From contig NZ_AUIE01000006.1 of the NCBI RefSeq assembly GCF_000423545.1, forward strand, positions 1 through 64,000: a stretch of DNA of 64,000 nt, written 5' to 3'. Of the stretch, positions 26,926 through 35,947 are shown piece by piece (positions within the stretch are counted from its first letter, which is position 1; each line of letters starts with the position of its first letter). The DNA comes from Metapseudomonas resinovorans DSM 21078 (GTDB lineage: Bacteria; Pseudomonadota; Gammaproteobacteria; Pseudomonadales; Pseudomonadaceae). Below the pieces are notes generated by a model. The model was given only the letters and a program-made list of their open reading frames with translations, ran no database searches and was not told where the DNA came from. Both the position numbers and the translations under genes were made by a program.

Positions 26926-28431
26926 ATGAGCGACCAACAACTCGACCAGCACGAACTGCAACAGGAAGAAAACAAGCTGATCGCCCAACGCAAGGAAAAA
27001 CTTGCTGCCGTGCGTGAAGCCAAGGCCATCGCCTTCCCGAATGACTTCCGCCGCGACAACTATTTTGCGGACCTGCAGAAAGAGTACGCCGACAAGACCA
27101 AGGAAGAGCTGGAAGCAGCCGCCATCCCGGTCAAGGTCGCCGGTCGCATCATGCTCAACCGTGGTTCCTTCATCGTCCTGCAGGACAGCAGCGGCCGCCT
27201 GCAGGTCTACGTGAACCGCAAGACTCTGCCCGAAGAGACCCTGGCCGAGATCAAGACCTGGGACCTGGGCGACATCATCGGCGCCGAAGGCACCCTGGCC
27301 CGTTCCGGCAAGGGCGACCTGTACGTCGAGATGACCAGCGTGCGCCTGCTGACCAAGTCGCTGCGCCCGCTGCCGGACAAGCACCACGGCCTGACCGACA
27401 CCGAGCAGCGCTATCGCCAGCGTTACGTCGACCTGATCGTCAACGAGGAAACCCGCAACACCTTCCGCGTGCGTTCCCAGGTGATCGCCCACATCCGTCG
27501 CTTCCTCAGTGACCGCGGTTTCCTCGAAGTGGAAACCCCGATGCTGCAGACCATCCCCGGTGGCGCTGCGGCCAAGCCGTTCGCGACCCATCACAATGCG
27601 CTGGACATGGCCATGTTCCTGCGCATCGCGCCGGAGCTGTACCTCAAGCGTCTGGTGGTCGGCGGTTTCGAGAAGGTCTTCGAGATCAACCGCAACTTCC
27701 GTAACGAAGGCGTTTCGACCCGGCACAACCCCGAGTTCACAATGCTCGAGTTCTACCAGGCGTATGCCGACTACGAAGACAACATGGACCTGACCGAGGA
27801 ACTGTTCCGCGAGCTGGCCCAGGCGGTGCTCGGCAGCACCGACGTGCCCTACGGCGACAAGGTCTTCCACTTCGGCGAGCCGTTTGTCCGCCTGTCCGTG
27901 TTCGACGCCATCCTCAAGTACAACCCGGAAATCACCGCCGCCGACCTCAACGATGTCGAGAAGGCCCGCGAGATTGCCAAGAAGGCCGGTGCCAAGGTCC
28001 TCGGCCACGAAGGTCTGGGCAAGCTGCAGGTGATGATTTTCGAGGAACTGGTGGAGCACAAGCTGGAGCAGCCGCACTTCATTACCCAGTACCCTTTCGA
28101 AGTGTCGCCGCTGGCGCGCCGCAACGACCAGGACCCGAGCGTCACCGACCGCTTCGAGCTGTTCATCGGTGGCCGCGAGATCGCCAACGCCTACTCCGAG
28201 CTGAACGACGCCGAAGACCAGGCCGAGCGCTTCATGCTGCAGGTCAAGGAGAAGGACGCTGGTGACGACGAGGCCATGCACTACGACGCCGACTTCGTCA
28301 ACGCCCTGGAGTACGGCATGCCGCCCACCGCAGGTGAAGGCATCGGTATCGACCGTCTTGTGATGTTGCTCACCAATTCGCCGTCTATTCGAGACGTCAT
28401 CCTGTTCCCGCACATGCGGCCGCAGGCTTGA
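26926..28431 (+). CDS. lysS: Lysyl-tRNA synthetase (class II)
   Basis: A 501-residue enzyme charging tRNA-Lys. An N-terminal OB-fold anticodon domain (about residues 65-155; [17 protein letters not shown]) is followed by the class II catalytic core. Motif 2 is [20 protein letters not shown], and motif 3 is [20 protein letters not shown]. Length matches the family. It sits 128 bases after prfB across a REP element, the usual pairing, and is followed by a strong terminator. Confidence 0.97.
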   Translation: MSDQQLDQHELQQEENKLIAQRKEKLAAVREAKAIAFPNDFRRDNYFADLQKEYADKTKEELEAAAIPVKVAGRIMLNRGSFIVLQDSSGRLQVYVNRKTLPEETLAEIKTWDLGDIIGAEGTLARSGKGDLYVEMTSVRLLTKSLRPLPDKHHGLTDTEQRYRQRYVDLIVNEETRNTFRVRSQVIAHIRRFLSDRGFLEVETPMLQTIPGGAAAKPFATHHNALDMAMFLRIAPELYLKRLVVGGFEKVFEINRNFRNEGVSTRHNPEFTMLEFYQAYADYEDNMDLTEELFRELAQAVLGSTDVPYGDKVFHFGEPFVRLSVFDAILKYNPEITAADLNDVEKAREIAKKAGAKVLGHEGLGKLQVMIFEELVEHKLEQPHFITQYPFEVSPLARRNDQDPSVTDRFELFIGGREIANAYSELNDAEDQAERFMLQVKEKDAGDDEAMHYDADFVNALEYGMPPTAGEGIGIDRLVMLLTNSPSIRDVILFPHMRPQA

Positions 28432-28440
28432 TGCAGGAGC

Positions 28441-28472
28441 AAGAAAAAACCGCCTTCGGGCGGTTTTTTCTT
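28441..28472. terminator. Strong intrinsic terminator of lysS
   Basis: AAGAAAAAACCGCC-TTCG-GGCGGTTTTTTCTT. It has a GC stem, a stable TTCG tetraloop and a T6 tract on the plus strand. Confidence 0.95.
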
Positions 28473-28627
28473 GGCTGCCGTGCGGCGCGCGAACCTTTTG
28501 CCCCGGCGCCGCTCCTAGTTGGCGCTCGTCAGGGTCGACAGAGCCTTAATCTTGCCCATCCCAGCATTGAATAGCCGGATAAATGGTCAACACTTTCACC
28601 TTGAGTGAGATCGGAGGGTTTCCTGTC

Positions 28628-29341
28628 TTGAACCAGACGTCCCGCAGTGACAGTGCCGCCCGCGTGGCCAGCGCGGTAGCCGAAAGCGTGAAGTACCAGG
28701 GCCGCAAGGCCAGCCGCCAGGGCAGCGAACAGCGCCGCCAGGCGATCCTCGATGCCGCCATGCGCATCATCGTCCGTGACGGCGTGCGTGCCGTACGCCA
28801 TCGCGCCGTGGCCGCCGAGGCCCAGGTGCCGCTATCGGCCACCACCTATTACTTCAAGGACATCAACGACCTCATCACCGACACCTTCGCCCAGTTCGTG
28901 GAGCGCAGTTCGGCGGTGATGGCGGCCTTCTGGGCCAGCGTGGAGGACGACCTCCAGGCCATGGCTGCGGTGCTCAGCCGCGACGGTGACTCGCGCCGGG
29001 CGATGACCGACCAGATCGTCGAGCTGGCCATCCAGTACGTGCGCAGCCAGTTGGAGGAAAACCGCGACCAACTGCTCGCCGAACACGCCTTCCGCCAGGA
29101 AGCGCTGCTCAACGCCGGCCTGCGTAATCTTGCTGACGCACATCGCAGGATACTGTCGCAGGGCGCGGAGCATTTCTTCCAGGTGCTGGGCTCGGCCGAG
29201 CCAACTCAAGACGCCAAGGTGTTGACGGCCGTCATTCTGCGGATGGAATATCAGGGCCTCCTCGACGGGGTGGAAAACCTCGACATCGACGAGATGCGAG
29301 CCGTCCTGAAACGCTACCTTTACCTGGTGATGGGACTGTAG
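28628..29341 (+). CDS. TetR family transcriptional regulator
   Basis: About 237 residues with the TetR helix-turn-helix in the first half (RRQAILDAAMRIIVRDGVRA, then VAAEAQVPLSATTYYFKD). The ligand domain gives no clue to the effector. I prefer the TTG at 28628, which has GGAGGG nine bases upstream; an in-frame ATG at 28583 without a clear ribosome site would add 15 residues. No divergent target gene is present; lysS and the lipoprotein flank it in the same direction. Confidence 0.82.
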   Translation: MNQTSRSDSAARVASAVAESVKYQGRKASRQGSEQRRQAILDAAMRIIVRDGVRAVRHRAVAAEAQVPLSATTYYFKDINDLITDTFAQFVERSSAVMAAFWASVEDDLQAMAAVLSRDGDSRRAMTDQIVELAIQYVRSQLEENRDQLLAEHAFRQEALLNAGLRNLADAHRRILSQGAEHFFQVLGSAEPTQDAKVLTAVILRMEYQGLLDGVENLDIDEMRAVLKRYLYLVMGL

Positions 29342-29353
29342 GCGCATAGATCG

Positions 29354-29377
29354 AACCCCGCCGAGGCGGGGTTTTTC
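29354..29377 (+). terminator. Intrinsic terminator after the TetR gene
   Basis: AACCCCGCC-GA-GGCGGGGTT followed by TTT. It is a compact GC stem with a T5 run, 13 bases after the stop codon. Confidence 0.85.
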
Positions 29378-29397
29378 GTTATCACAAGGAGAGCGAA

Positions 29398-29952
29398 ATG
29401 AAAGTCTGGCGTGCCGTGGTTGCCCTGTCCTTCCTGCTGTTGGGCGGCTGCCTGGTCACCTTCAAGGATCCGATCCCGGCCAACGAGCCGGCACCCATGC
29501 CACTTCTCGGGGACTGGACCCGCAAGGACGAGTGGGGCGAGCGCCAGTACCTGGAGGTCAGCCGCGCCGGCTCCAACCTGTACAAGGCACGCAGCTTCGA
29601 GGGCAGCAAGGACAACCTGGAGGGCATGGAGGAGTTCGGCTTCACCGTCGCCCACCATGGACGCCGCTGGTACCTTTCGGCCGGTCTGCCGAAGAGGCTT
29701 GGTGCCAACTTCGCCATCGCCGGATTCGAGCTGACCACCGACAACGAGTTGGTGGTCTACAACCTGGATGTCGAACGTTTCGAGCAGGAAATGCAGGACG
29801 GCAAATTCCAGGGGCAGGTCGTGGAAATGCCGGAAGGCGACGGCGTGCTCATCACCAGCCCGCTGGATGTGGTCTTCGGCTGGCTGGACGACCCCGCCAA
29901 CTCCGACGTTTTCGTCGAAGTGGCGCGGTACCAGCGCGCGACCGAGGAGTGA
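29398..29952 (+). CDS. Conserved lipoprotein of unknown function
   Basis: A 184-residue protein with a lipoprotein signal peptide (lipobox LLGGC, cysteine at residue 18). The mature sequence has mixed beta-type character and no motif that I recognise. Starts with TRKDEWGERQYLEVSR-type charged segments and has no membrane helix after the lipobox. It ends 7 bases before the QEGLA gene, so the two are probably co-transcribed and may act together. A GGAGAGCGAA ribosome site precedes the ATG. Confidence 0.75.
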   Translation: MKVWRAVVALSFLLLGGCLVTFKDPIPANEPAPMPLLGDWTRKDEWGERQYLEVSRAGSNLYKARSFEGSKDNLEGMEEFGFTVAHHGRRWYLSAGLPKRLGANFAIAGFELTTDNELVVYNLDVERFEQEMQDGKFQGQVVEMPEGDGVLITSPLDVVFGWLDDPANSDVFVEVARYQRATEE

Positions 29953-29959
29953 GCCACCG

Positions 29960-31249
29960 ATGACCCGCCGCAAGCTGCCAGACGATTACCAGAAGACCAT
30001 TCGCGCGCTATCGGACCGTATCGTCCAGGCGCAGACGCCGATCCGCGTGCTGGACGCCGTGAAATGGGACGACAGCGTCCGCCAGGGCTTCCTCAAGCAC
30101 AAGGGCAAGGCCATGCCCCCGGTGGACCGCGCCTACTACGACAGCCGTCCGCTGGCCTTCGACTCGGTCGAGAAGAAGCTGGAATTCCAGAACATCGAGC
30201 GCGATATCACCCGTCACCTGGGCCAGTTCAACCCGGTGGGGCAGATCATGCGGCGCATGTGCAAGGAGTACCGCATGGTCATCCGCATGCTCGAAGCACG
30301 CGGCACCGCGGATTTCGGCCTGATCTCCCAGGAACTCTATGGTGCCGCCTCCGACGCCTTCCATGCCGGCGACCCGACCCTGGCCGACCTCGGCCTGATG
30401 CTCTCGGACTACCTGAACAACATCGCCCATCGCGGCGACCTCAAGGACGAGGCCAAGACCCTCACCGCCAAGGACGCCGTGGGCTTGCTGCAGAGTCGGC
30501 TGGCGGCCGTGTTCGGCGACGACACCATCCGCGTTTTCGAGTCTGACGGCATAGTCGCGGATGCCGCGGCCGGGGCGGACTACATCAAGGTGCGTGCCGA
30601 CGCCATGTTCAACGAGCGCGACGTGCGTGCCCTGGAAGTCCACGAAGGGCTGGTACACGTGGGGACCACCCTGAACGGCCAGAATCAGCCGATCTGCACC
30701 TTCCTCTCCAAGGGCCCGCCGTCGTCGACCGTGACCCAGGAAGGCCTGGCGATCCTGATGGAGGTCATCGCCTTCGCCTCTTACCCGACTCGCCTGCGCC
30801 GGCTGACCAACCGCACCCGCGCCATCCACATGGCGGAGGAGGGCGCGGACTTCCTCGAGATCTACCATTTCTACCGCGAGCAGGGCTGCAGCATGGAAGA
30901 GAGCTACGGTAACGCCAGCCGTGCTTTCCGTGGCTCGCTGCCGGGCGGGCTGCCCTTCACCAAGGACCTGTCCTACCTGAAGGGCTTCATCCTGATCTAC
31001 AACTACATCCAGCTGGCCGTGCGCAAAGGCAAGCTGGAGCAGATCCCTCTCCTGTTCTGCGGCAAGACCACCCTGGAAGACACCCGCACCCTGCGCCAAC
31101 TGGTGGACGAGGGGCTGGTGGTACCACCCAAGTACCTGCCGCCGCAGTTCCGCGACCTCAACGCGCTGTCGGCCTGGATGTGCTTCTCCAACTTCCTCAA
31201 CCACCTGAGCCTGGACCGCATCGAGGCGGACTACGCCAACATCCTCTGA
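29960..31249 (+). CDS. DUF1704 / QEGLA-motif protein, putative metallopeptidase
   Basis: A 429-residue protein of the family annotated as flavohemoglobin expression-modulating QEGLA motif protein (DUF1704). HEGLVH at residues 228-233 is an HExxxH-type zinc motif, and QEGLA at 260-264 supplies a plausible third ligand. The eukaryotic tubulin tyrosine carboxypeptidase MATCAP belongs to the same broad family, so a carboxypeptidase-like activity is a fair inference; the bacterial substrate is unknown. No signal peptide is seen. The ATG at 29960 fits the operon spacing; the longer frame from 29768 runs through the lipoprotein gene. Confidence 0.85.
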   Translation: MTRRKLPDDYQKTIRALSDRIVQAQTPIRVLDAVKWDDSVRQGFLKHKGKAMPPVDRAYYDSRPLAFDSVEKKLEFQNIERDITRHLGQFNPVGQIMRRMCKEYRMVIRMLEARGTADFGLISQELYGAASDAFHAGDPTLADLGLMLSDYLNNIAHRGDLKDEAKTLTAKDAVGLLQSRLAAVFGDDTIRVFESDGIVADAAAGADYIKVRADAMFNERDVRALEVHEGLVHVGTTLNGQNQPICTFLSKGPPSSTVTQEGLAILMEVIAFASYPTRLRRLTNRTRAIHMAEEGADFLEIYHFYREQGCSMEESYGNASRAFRGSLPGGLPFTKDLSYLKGFILIYNYIQLAVRKGKLEQIPLLFCGKTTLEDTRTLRQLVDEGLVVPPKYLPPQFRDLNALSAWMCFSNFLNHLSLDRIEADYANIL

Positions 31250-31303
31250 CCAGCCTGCAGGGGCGAAGGCACTCCCCCTGCAAGGCGGCACGAACCCTGT
31301 AGC

Positions 31304-31338
31304 GGCGAATTCATTCGCCAACCAGCCCGCAGGGCTGG
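31304..31338. repeat. REP-like double hairpin
   Basis: GGCGAAT-TC-ATTCGCC (31304-31319) is followed directly by CCAGCCC-GCA-GGGCTGG (31322-31338). It is the best-formed copy of the ATTCATTCGCC family in the window, in the gap between the QEGLA and hydrolase genes. Confidence 0.7.
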
Positions 31339-31366
31339 CCTGTGATGTTTCAGGAAGGAAATGCAC

Positions 31367-32254
31367 ATGCCCGGTTCCCGCCTCTTGCCGATCCTCTTCG
31401 TCCTGCTCCTGCAAGGCTGCAGCGCGCTGCTCTTCTACCCCGACCGCTACCTGCCCATCACCCCGGAGAAGGCCAAGCTGGAGTACCGCGACATCAGCCT
31501 GACCGCCGCTGACGGTACGCGCCTGCATGCCTGGTGGCTTCCAGCCAAACCGGGTGTGGACGTGAAGGGCACGGTGCTGCACCTGCATGGCAATGGCGGC
31601 AATGTCGCTACCCACCTGGGCGGCAGCTGGTGGTTGCCGGCGCAGGGTTACCAGGTGCTGCTACTGGATTACCGTGGCTATGGCCGCTCCGAAGGCTCGC
31701 CCAGCCTGCCGGCGATCTACCAGGACATCGAGGCCGCCTTCGCCTGGCTCGACCAGGCGCCGGAAGTCCAGGGCAAGCCGGTCGTGTTGCTGGGGCAGAG
31801 CATCGGCGGCGCGCTGGCGGTGCATTATCTTGCCGAACACCCTGCGCGGCGCGAGCAACTCAGGGCGCTGGTGCTGGACGGCGTGCCCGCCAGCTACCGC
31901 GAAGTGGCCCAATACAGCCTCTCCAACGCTTTGGTCACCTGGCCGCTGCAGGTCCCGCTGTCCTTCCTGATTCCGGATAGTGACAGCGCTATCCGCGCAA
32001 TCGGCGGGCTGAAAGGCCTGCCCATGCTGATCTACCACAGCATCGACGATCCGGTGGTGCCTCTTTCCAACGGCGTGCGCTTGTATCAAGCTGCGCCCCC
32101 GCCGCGGGTGTTCCAGCCGGTCCGCGGTGGCCATGTGCAGACCTTCGCCGATCCCACCTGGCGGCAGGTCATGCTGCTTTACCTCGAAGACCCGAAAGGC
32201 TTCGTCGGACTGCGCCGGCTGGCTGAAGTCCCGAATACAGAGAGTCCCCAATGA
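31367..32254 (+). CDS. Alpha/beta-hydrolase lipoprotein
   Basis: A 295-residue alpha/beta hydrolase. The lipobox LLQGC puts the acylated cysteine near residue 18. LHLHGNGGN forms the oxyanion region, GQSIGG is the nucleophile elbow, the aspartate in HSIDDPVV completes part of the charge relay, and the histidine in GGHVQTF closes the triad. It resembles the BEM46/YfhR group of uncertain substrate. Met at 31367 lies 8 bases from AGGAAGG; the Met two codons earlier is too close. The stop overlaps the next start (ATGA). Confidence 0.87.
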   Translation: MPGSRLLPILFVLLLQGCSALLFYPDRYLPITPEKAKLEYRDISLTAADGTRLHAWWLPAKPGVDVKGTVLHLHGNGGNVATHLGGSWWLPAQGYQVLLLDYRGYGRSEGSPSLPAIYQDIEAAFAWLDQAPEVQGKPVVLLGQSIGGALAVHYLAEHPARREQLRALVLDGVPASYREVAQYSLSNALVTWPLQVPLSFLIPDSDSAIRAIGGLKGLPMLIYHSIDDPVVPLSNGVRLYQAAPPPRVFQPVRGGHVQTFADPTWRQVMLLYLEDPKGFVGLRRLAEVPNTESPQ

Positions 32255-32574
32255 GCGAACGCAACCCCATTCCACTGATCCTCACCGGCATCGGCAGCAT
32301 TGTCGGCACCGTGATGGTGCTCTGGTACTACGGCTACCTTCACTTCGCCAAACCGGAGGACGCCCTGCTGCTGTCCGACTTCACCATGCTCAAGACCATC
32401 CCGGGCGAGGATTACAAGGTTTCCCTGGAAGCTGCCCCGCAGGTCGCCCAGTGCATCGACGGCGTGCTGGTGCTGTTCGATACCCAGCAGAAGGGCCTGA
32501 CCGGCGTGCTGGTGGACAACAAGCGCAAGGCCGTGCGCTGCATGGGTCAGGAGACCCCGCAAGAGGTCAAATAA
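32251..32574 (+). CDS. Small membrane-anchored protein of unknown function
   Basis: A 107-residue protein with one N-terminal transmembrane helix (about residues 8-29) and a soluble remainder containing two cysteines (CIDGVLVLF and VRCMGQE). I do not recognise the family. Translational coupling to the hydrolase through a 4-base overlap suggests a shared envelope function. Confidence 0.7.
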   Translation: MSERNPIPLILTGIGSIVGTVMVLWYYGYLHFAKPEDALLLSDFTMLKTIPGEDYKVSLEAAPQVAQCIDGVLVLFDTQQKGLTGVLVDNKRKAVRCMGQETPQEVK

Positions 32575-32604
32575 GGGGCTAGCCTCCGTTTGGAGGTACC
32601 CGTC

Positions 32605-33105
32605 ATGGACATTCGAATCTGGCAGGGTGATATCACCACCCTGAGCGTCGACGCCATCGTCAATGCCGCCAACAGTTCGCTGCTTGGTGGCGGTGGCGTC
32701 GACGGCGCCATCCACCGGGCCGCCGGCTCCGAGCTCCTCGCCCACTGCCGCACGCTAGGCGGCTGCCCTACAGGCGAGGCACGCATCACCCCGGGCTTCC
32801 GCCTGCCGGCGCGCTTCGTGATCCACACCGTCGGGCCGGTCTGGCACGGCGGCACTCGCCGCGAACCCGAACTCCTCGCCAACTGCTACCGCAACAGCCT
32901 GGCCCTGGCCGAAGCCGAAGGGCTGGTCAGCATCGCCTTTCCGGCGATCAGTTGCGGGGTGTACGGCTATCCGCTGGAGGCGGCGGCGCGAATTGCTGTG
33001 GCCGAGCTGCAGCGGCCGCGGCCGGTGGGCAGCGGTCTGCGTGAGGTGCTGTTGGTGGCCTTTGGGGCGGATATGGTGAAGATCTATCAGGACACCCTGA
33101 AGTAG
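32605..33105 (+). CDS. Macrodomain O-acetyl-ADP-ribose deacetylase (YmdB-like)
   Basis: A 166-residue single macrodomain that binds ADP-ribose and removes acetyl groups from O-acetyl-ADP-ribose. The binding loop is [20 protein letters not shown]; the second loop is [13 protein letters not shown]. Its catalytic-loop wording is that of the MacroD/YmdB class, and some members also hydrolyse ADP-ribosyl esters. GGAGG lies 8 bases before the ATG at 32605. It follows the small membrane protein by 30 bases. Confidence 0.92.
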   Translation: MDIRIWQGDITTLSVDAIVNAANSSLLGGGGVDGAIHRAAGSELLAHCRTLGGCPTGEARITPGFRLPARFVIHTVGPVWHGGTRREPELLANCYRNSLALAEAEGLVSIAFPAISCGVYGYPLEAAARIAVAELQRPRPVGSGLREVLLVAFGADMVKIYQDTLK

Positions 33106-33147
33106 GCTGCTGGGAGCGAACGGCCTGTCTTGCCGGACCTCTTTCGT

Positions 33148-33196
33148 AGGATGGGTAGAGCGGAGCGAAACCCATCATCGGATCGATGGGTTTCGC
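33148..33196. repeat. GCGAAACCCATC palindromic repeat
   Basis: GCGAAACCCATC (33165-33176) pairs perfectly with GATGGGTTTCGC (33185-33196). It is preceded by GTAGGATGGGT, which offers an alternative pairing with ACCCAT. This is a common theme in Pseudomonas intergenic DNA. It lies between convergent genes and could end both transcripts. Confidence 0.7.
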
Positions 33197-33207
33197 AGGT
33201 GTTCTCA

Positions 33208-35388
33208 TCAAGGTGCCGCCCTCAGCAAGCGCATCCCGTTGAACACCACCAGCAGGCTGGCGCCCATATCGGCGAACACCGCCATCCACAGGGTGCCTTG
33301 GCCCATCAGCGTCAGCGCGAGGAACACCGCCTTGATGCCCAGCGCCAGGGTGATGTTCTGCATCAACACCGCGTGGGTCCGGCGCGACAGGCGTATGAAC
33401 TGCGGCAGCTTGCGCAGGTCATCGTCCATCAAGGCAACGCCGGCGGTTTCGATGGCGGTATCGGTGCCGGCGGCGCCCATGGCGAAGCCGATGTCGGCAC
33501 GTGCCAGGGCCGGGGCGTCGTTGATGCCGTCACCCACCATGCCCACCGGCACGCCTGAGGATTGGCGCAGGCCGATTTCCGCCAGCTTGTCTTCCGGCAG
33601 CAGGTTGCCACGGGCATCGTCCACCCCCACCTGGCTGGCGATGGCCTGCACGGTGTGCGGGTTGTCGCCAGAGAGCATCAGGGTCTTCACCCCCAGCTCA
33701 TGGAGCTGGCCGATGGCTTCGCGGCTGCTGTCACGCACTGTATCGGCGACGGCGAACAGGGCCAGCACGGTGTCCTCGCCGCACAGCGCCACCACCGTTT
33801 TGCCCTGGGTTTCCAGGGCGTCCAGGCGCGCTTCCAGCGCCGATGAACAGAGGCTGAGCTCTTCGACCAGGCGGTGATTGCCCAGTTGATAGGTGCGGCC
33901 CTCGATCAGGCCGGTGACGCCGCGACCGGGCAGGGCGGCCAGGTTATCCACAGCGTAGAGCGCTATACCGTCGTCTTCGGCGGCACGGGCTACGGCCTGG
34001 GACACGGGGTGGTCCGAACGCGCCGCCAGGCTGGCGGCCACAGCTCGGGGATCGCGTTCATCCGCGTGCAGCAATTGGATGTCGGTCTGGCGAGGACGGC
34101 CTTCGGTCAGCGTGCCGGTCTTGTCCAGGGCGATCCAGGCCAGCTTGCGGCCCAGCTCCAGGAACACGCCGCCCTTGATCAGGATGCCGCCACGGGCCGC
34201 CGCCGCCAGGCCACTGACGATGGTCACCGGGGTGGAAATCACCAGGGCGCATGGACAGGCGATCACCAGCAGCACCAGGGCGCGGTACAGCCAGTCCAGC
34301 CAGGCGCCGTCGAACAGCAGGGGCGGCAGCAGGGCGGTGAGTACGGCGATGAGGATCACCACCGGCGTATAGATGCGCGAAAACTGGTCGACGAAGCGCT
34401 GGGTCGGCGCCCGCGAGCCCTGGGCGGCTTCCACGGCGTGGATGATGCGCGCCAGGGTGCTGTCGTCGGCGGCGCGGGTGGCGCGGTATTCCAGTTCGCC
34501 CTCGCCGTTGATGGTGCCGGCGAACAACGGGTCGGCCAGGTCTTTTTCCACCGGCAGACTCTCGCCGGTAATCGGCGCCTGGTTGACGCTGGAGCGGCCG
34601 CTCAGCACTTCGCCGTCGAGGGCGATGCGTTCACCGGGACGTACCCGCACGCGGGCGCCGGGCTTTACGTCGCGCGCCGGGCGTTCACGCCACTGGCCGG
34701 CCTCGAATACCGTGGCCTGCTCGGGGGCCAGTTGCAGCAGGCCGCGAATCGCGTCCCTCGCTCGCTCCAGGGAGCGCGCCTCGATCAGTTCGGCGATGGC
34801 GAACAGCACGCTGACCATGGCCGCTTCCGGCCACTGGCCGATCAGCAGCGCACCGGTGACGGCGATGCTCATCAGGGCGTTGATGTTCAGGTTGCGGTTC
34901 TTCAGGGCGATCCAGCCCTTGCGGTAGGTGGGCAGGCCGGCGCCGAGGATGGCGAGGATGGCGAGGGCCGCTACCACCCACTCGGGCGTGAGGGTGAACC
35001 ACTCGCAGACTTCCGCCGCCATTGCGGCCAGACCGGCCAGGGCCAGCGGCCACCAGGGCTTCTGCGCTTCTTTCGGGGCGCTGGCGGGAGCGCCTTCGCG
35101 CAGCGGCACGGCCTGCATGCCGAGGCTCTCGATCAGGCGCTGCAGCGGTTCCACATCGTCGAAGCGGTGACGCACGCGCAGCAGGCGCTGCATCAGGTTG
35201 AACTCCAGTTCTTCGATGGCCGGGACCTTGCCCAGGGCATCGCGGATCAGGCGCTCTTCGGTGGGGCAGTCCATGGCATCGATGCGCAGGCTGCTCCAGC
35301 GCGGTTCGGCGGTAGCGGCGACGGCGGCCAGTTCCGGTGCGGCGGAGCGGGGCGCATGCTCATGGTCGTGGCAGCAATGGTGGCTCAT
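33208..35388 (-). CDS. cadA: P1B-type heavy-metal ATPase (Zn/Cd/Pb export, CadA/ZntA-like)
   Basis: A 726-residue inner-membrane pump that exports Zn2+, Cd2+ or Pb2+ with ATP. The N-terminus is rich in His/Cys (MSHHCCHDHEHAP) and is followed by one HMA domain with the variant site MDCPTEE. The transmembrane metal site is CPC at 378-380, and the phosphorylated aspartate is D422 in DKTGTLTEG. GDGINDAPAL forms the hinge. It is divergent from cadR and shares its operator, so it is induced by divalent soft metals. The exact metal preference is inferred. Confidence 0.93.
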   Translation of the reverse strand: MSHHCCHDHEHAPRSAAPELAAVAATAEPRWSSLRIDAMDCPTEERLIRDALGKVPAIEELEFNLMQRLLRVRHRFDDVEPLQRLIESLGMQAVPLREGAPASAPKEAQKPWWPLALAGLAAMAAEVCEWFTLTPEWVVAALAILAILGAGLPTYRKGWIALKNRNLNINALMSIAVTGALLIGQWPEAAMVSVLFAIAELIEARSLERARDAIRGLLQLAPEQATVFEAGQWRERPARDVKPGARVRVRPGERIALDGEVLSGRSSVNQAPITGESLPVEKDLADPLFAGTINGEGELEYRATRAADDSTLARIIHAVEAAQGSRAPTQRFVDQFSRIYTPVVILIAVLTALLPPLLFDGAWLDWLYRALVLLVIACPCALVISTPVTIVSGLAAAARGGILIKGGVFLELGRKLAWIALDKTGTLTEGRPRQTDIQLLHADERDPRAVAASLAARSDHPVSQAVARAAEDDGIALYAVDNLAALPGRGVTGLIEGRTYQLGNHRLVEELSLCSSALEARLDALETQGKTVVALCGEDTVLALFAVADTVRDSSREAIGQLHELGVKTLMLSGDNPHTVQAIASQVGVDDARGNLLPEDKLAEIGLRQSSGVPVGMVGDGINDAPALARADIGFAMGAAGTDTAIETAGVALMDDDLRKLPQFIRLSRRTHAVLMQNITLALGIKAVFLALTLMGQGTLWMAVFADMGASLLVVFNGMRLLRAAP

Positions 35389-35419
35389 GGGTCAATTCCT
35401 GTTTGACGCTTCGGTGGCC

Positions 35420-35450
35420 ATTGCACACCCTGTAGCAACTACAGAGTCAA
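35420..35450 (-). promoter_or_regulatory. MerR-type promoter/operator of the metal ATPase
   Basis: On the minus strand, -35 TTGACT (35445-35450) and -10 TGCAAT (35420-35425) are separated by 19 bases, the over-long spacer typical of MerR-family control. A near-perfect dyad ACTCTGTAG-TTG-CTACAGGGT occupies the spacer. CadR bound to metal would untwist it to start transcription. Confidence 0.85.
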
Positions 35451-35463
35451 GCGGAGTCCGGCA

Positions 35464-35931
35464 ATGAAGATCGGCGAACTGGCCACCCTCACCGGCTGCC
35501 CGGTGGAAACCATCCGTTACTACGAGCGCGAAGGCCTGCTACCGGCGCCCTCGCGCAGCGCGGGCAACTACCGGCAGTACGACACGGTCCACGTGGAGCG
35601 GCTGTCGTTCATCCGCCACTGTCGCTCGCTGGACATGACCCAGGAGGAAATCCGCGCCCTGCTGGCCTTGCGCGATCGTCCCGAGGCCGATTGCGGCACT
35701 GCCAACCGGCTCATCGAGGAACACCTGCACCATGTGGAGGTGCGCATCGCTGAGCTGCAGTCATTGCGCGACCAGCTTCATGACCTGCGCGCGCGCTGCA
35801 GCGGGGAGGGCGCAAGCGAAGCCTGCGGCATTCTCCGCGAGCTGGAGCAACCGGGGCCGCCGCCGGTGACCAGCGAGGAATGCGCGCACGCCGGCCACCT
35901 GCACGTACCGGGCGTGCATCGACGAGGGTGA
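35464..35931 (+). CDS. cadR: Cd(II)/Pb(II)-responsive MerR-family regulator
   Basis: A 155-residue MerR-family activator. The winged helix (MKIGELATLTGCPVETIRYY) is followed by a dimerisation helix and a metal loop. Cysteines at 77, 112 and 121 match the CadR/PbrR metal site pattern. The tail is His-rich with an extra cysteine (C140, then AHAGHLHVPGVH), as in CadR proteins. It is divergent from the ATPase across a shared 75-base control region. GGAG lies about 8 bases upstream of the start. Confidence 0.93.
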   Translation: MKIGELATLTGCPVETIRYYEREGLLPAPSRSAGNYRQYDTVHVERLSFIRHCRSLDMTQEEIRALLALRDRPEADCGTANRLIEEHLHHVEVRIAELQSLRDQLHDLRARCSGEGASEACGILRELEQPGPPPVTSEECAHAGHLHVPGVHRRG

Positions 35932-35947
35932 CGACCCCAGCGCTCGA

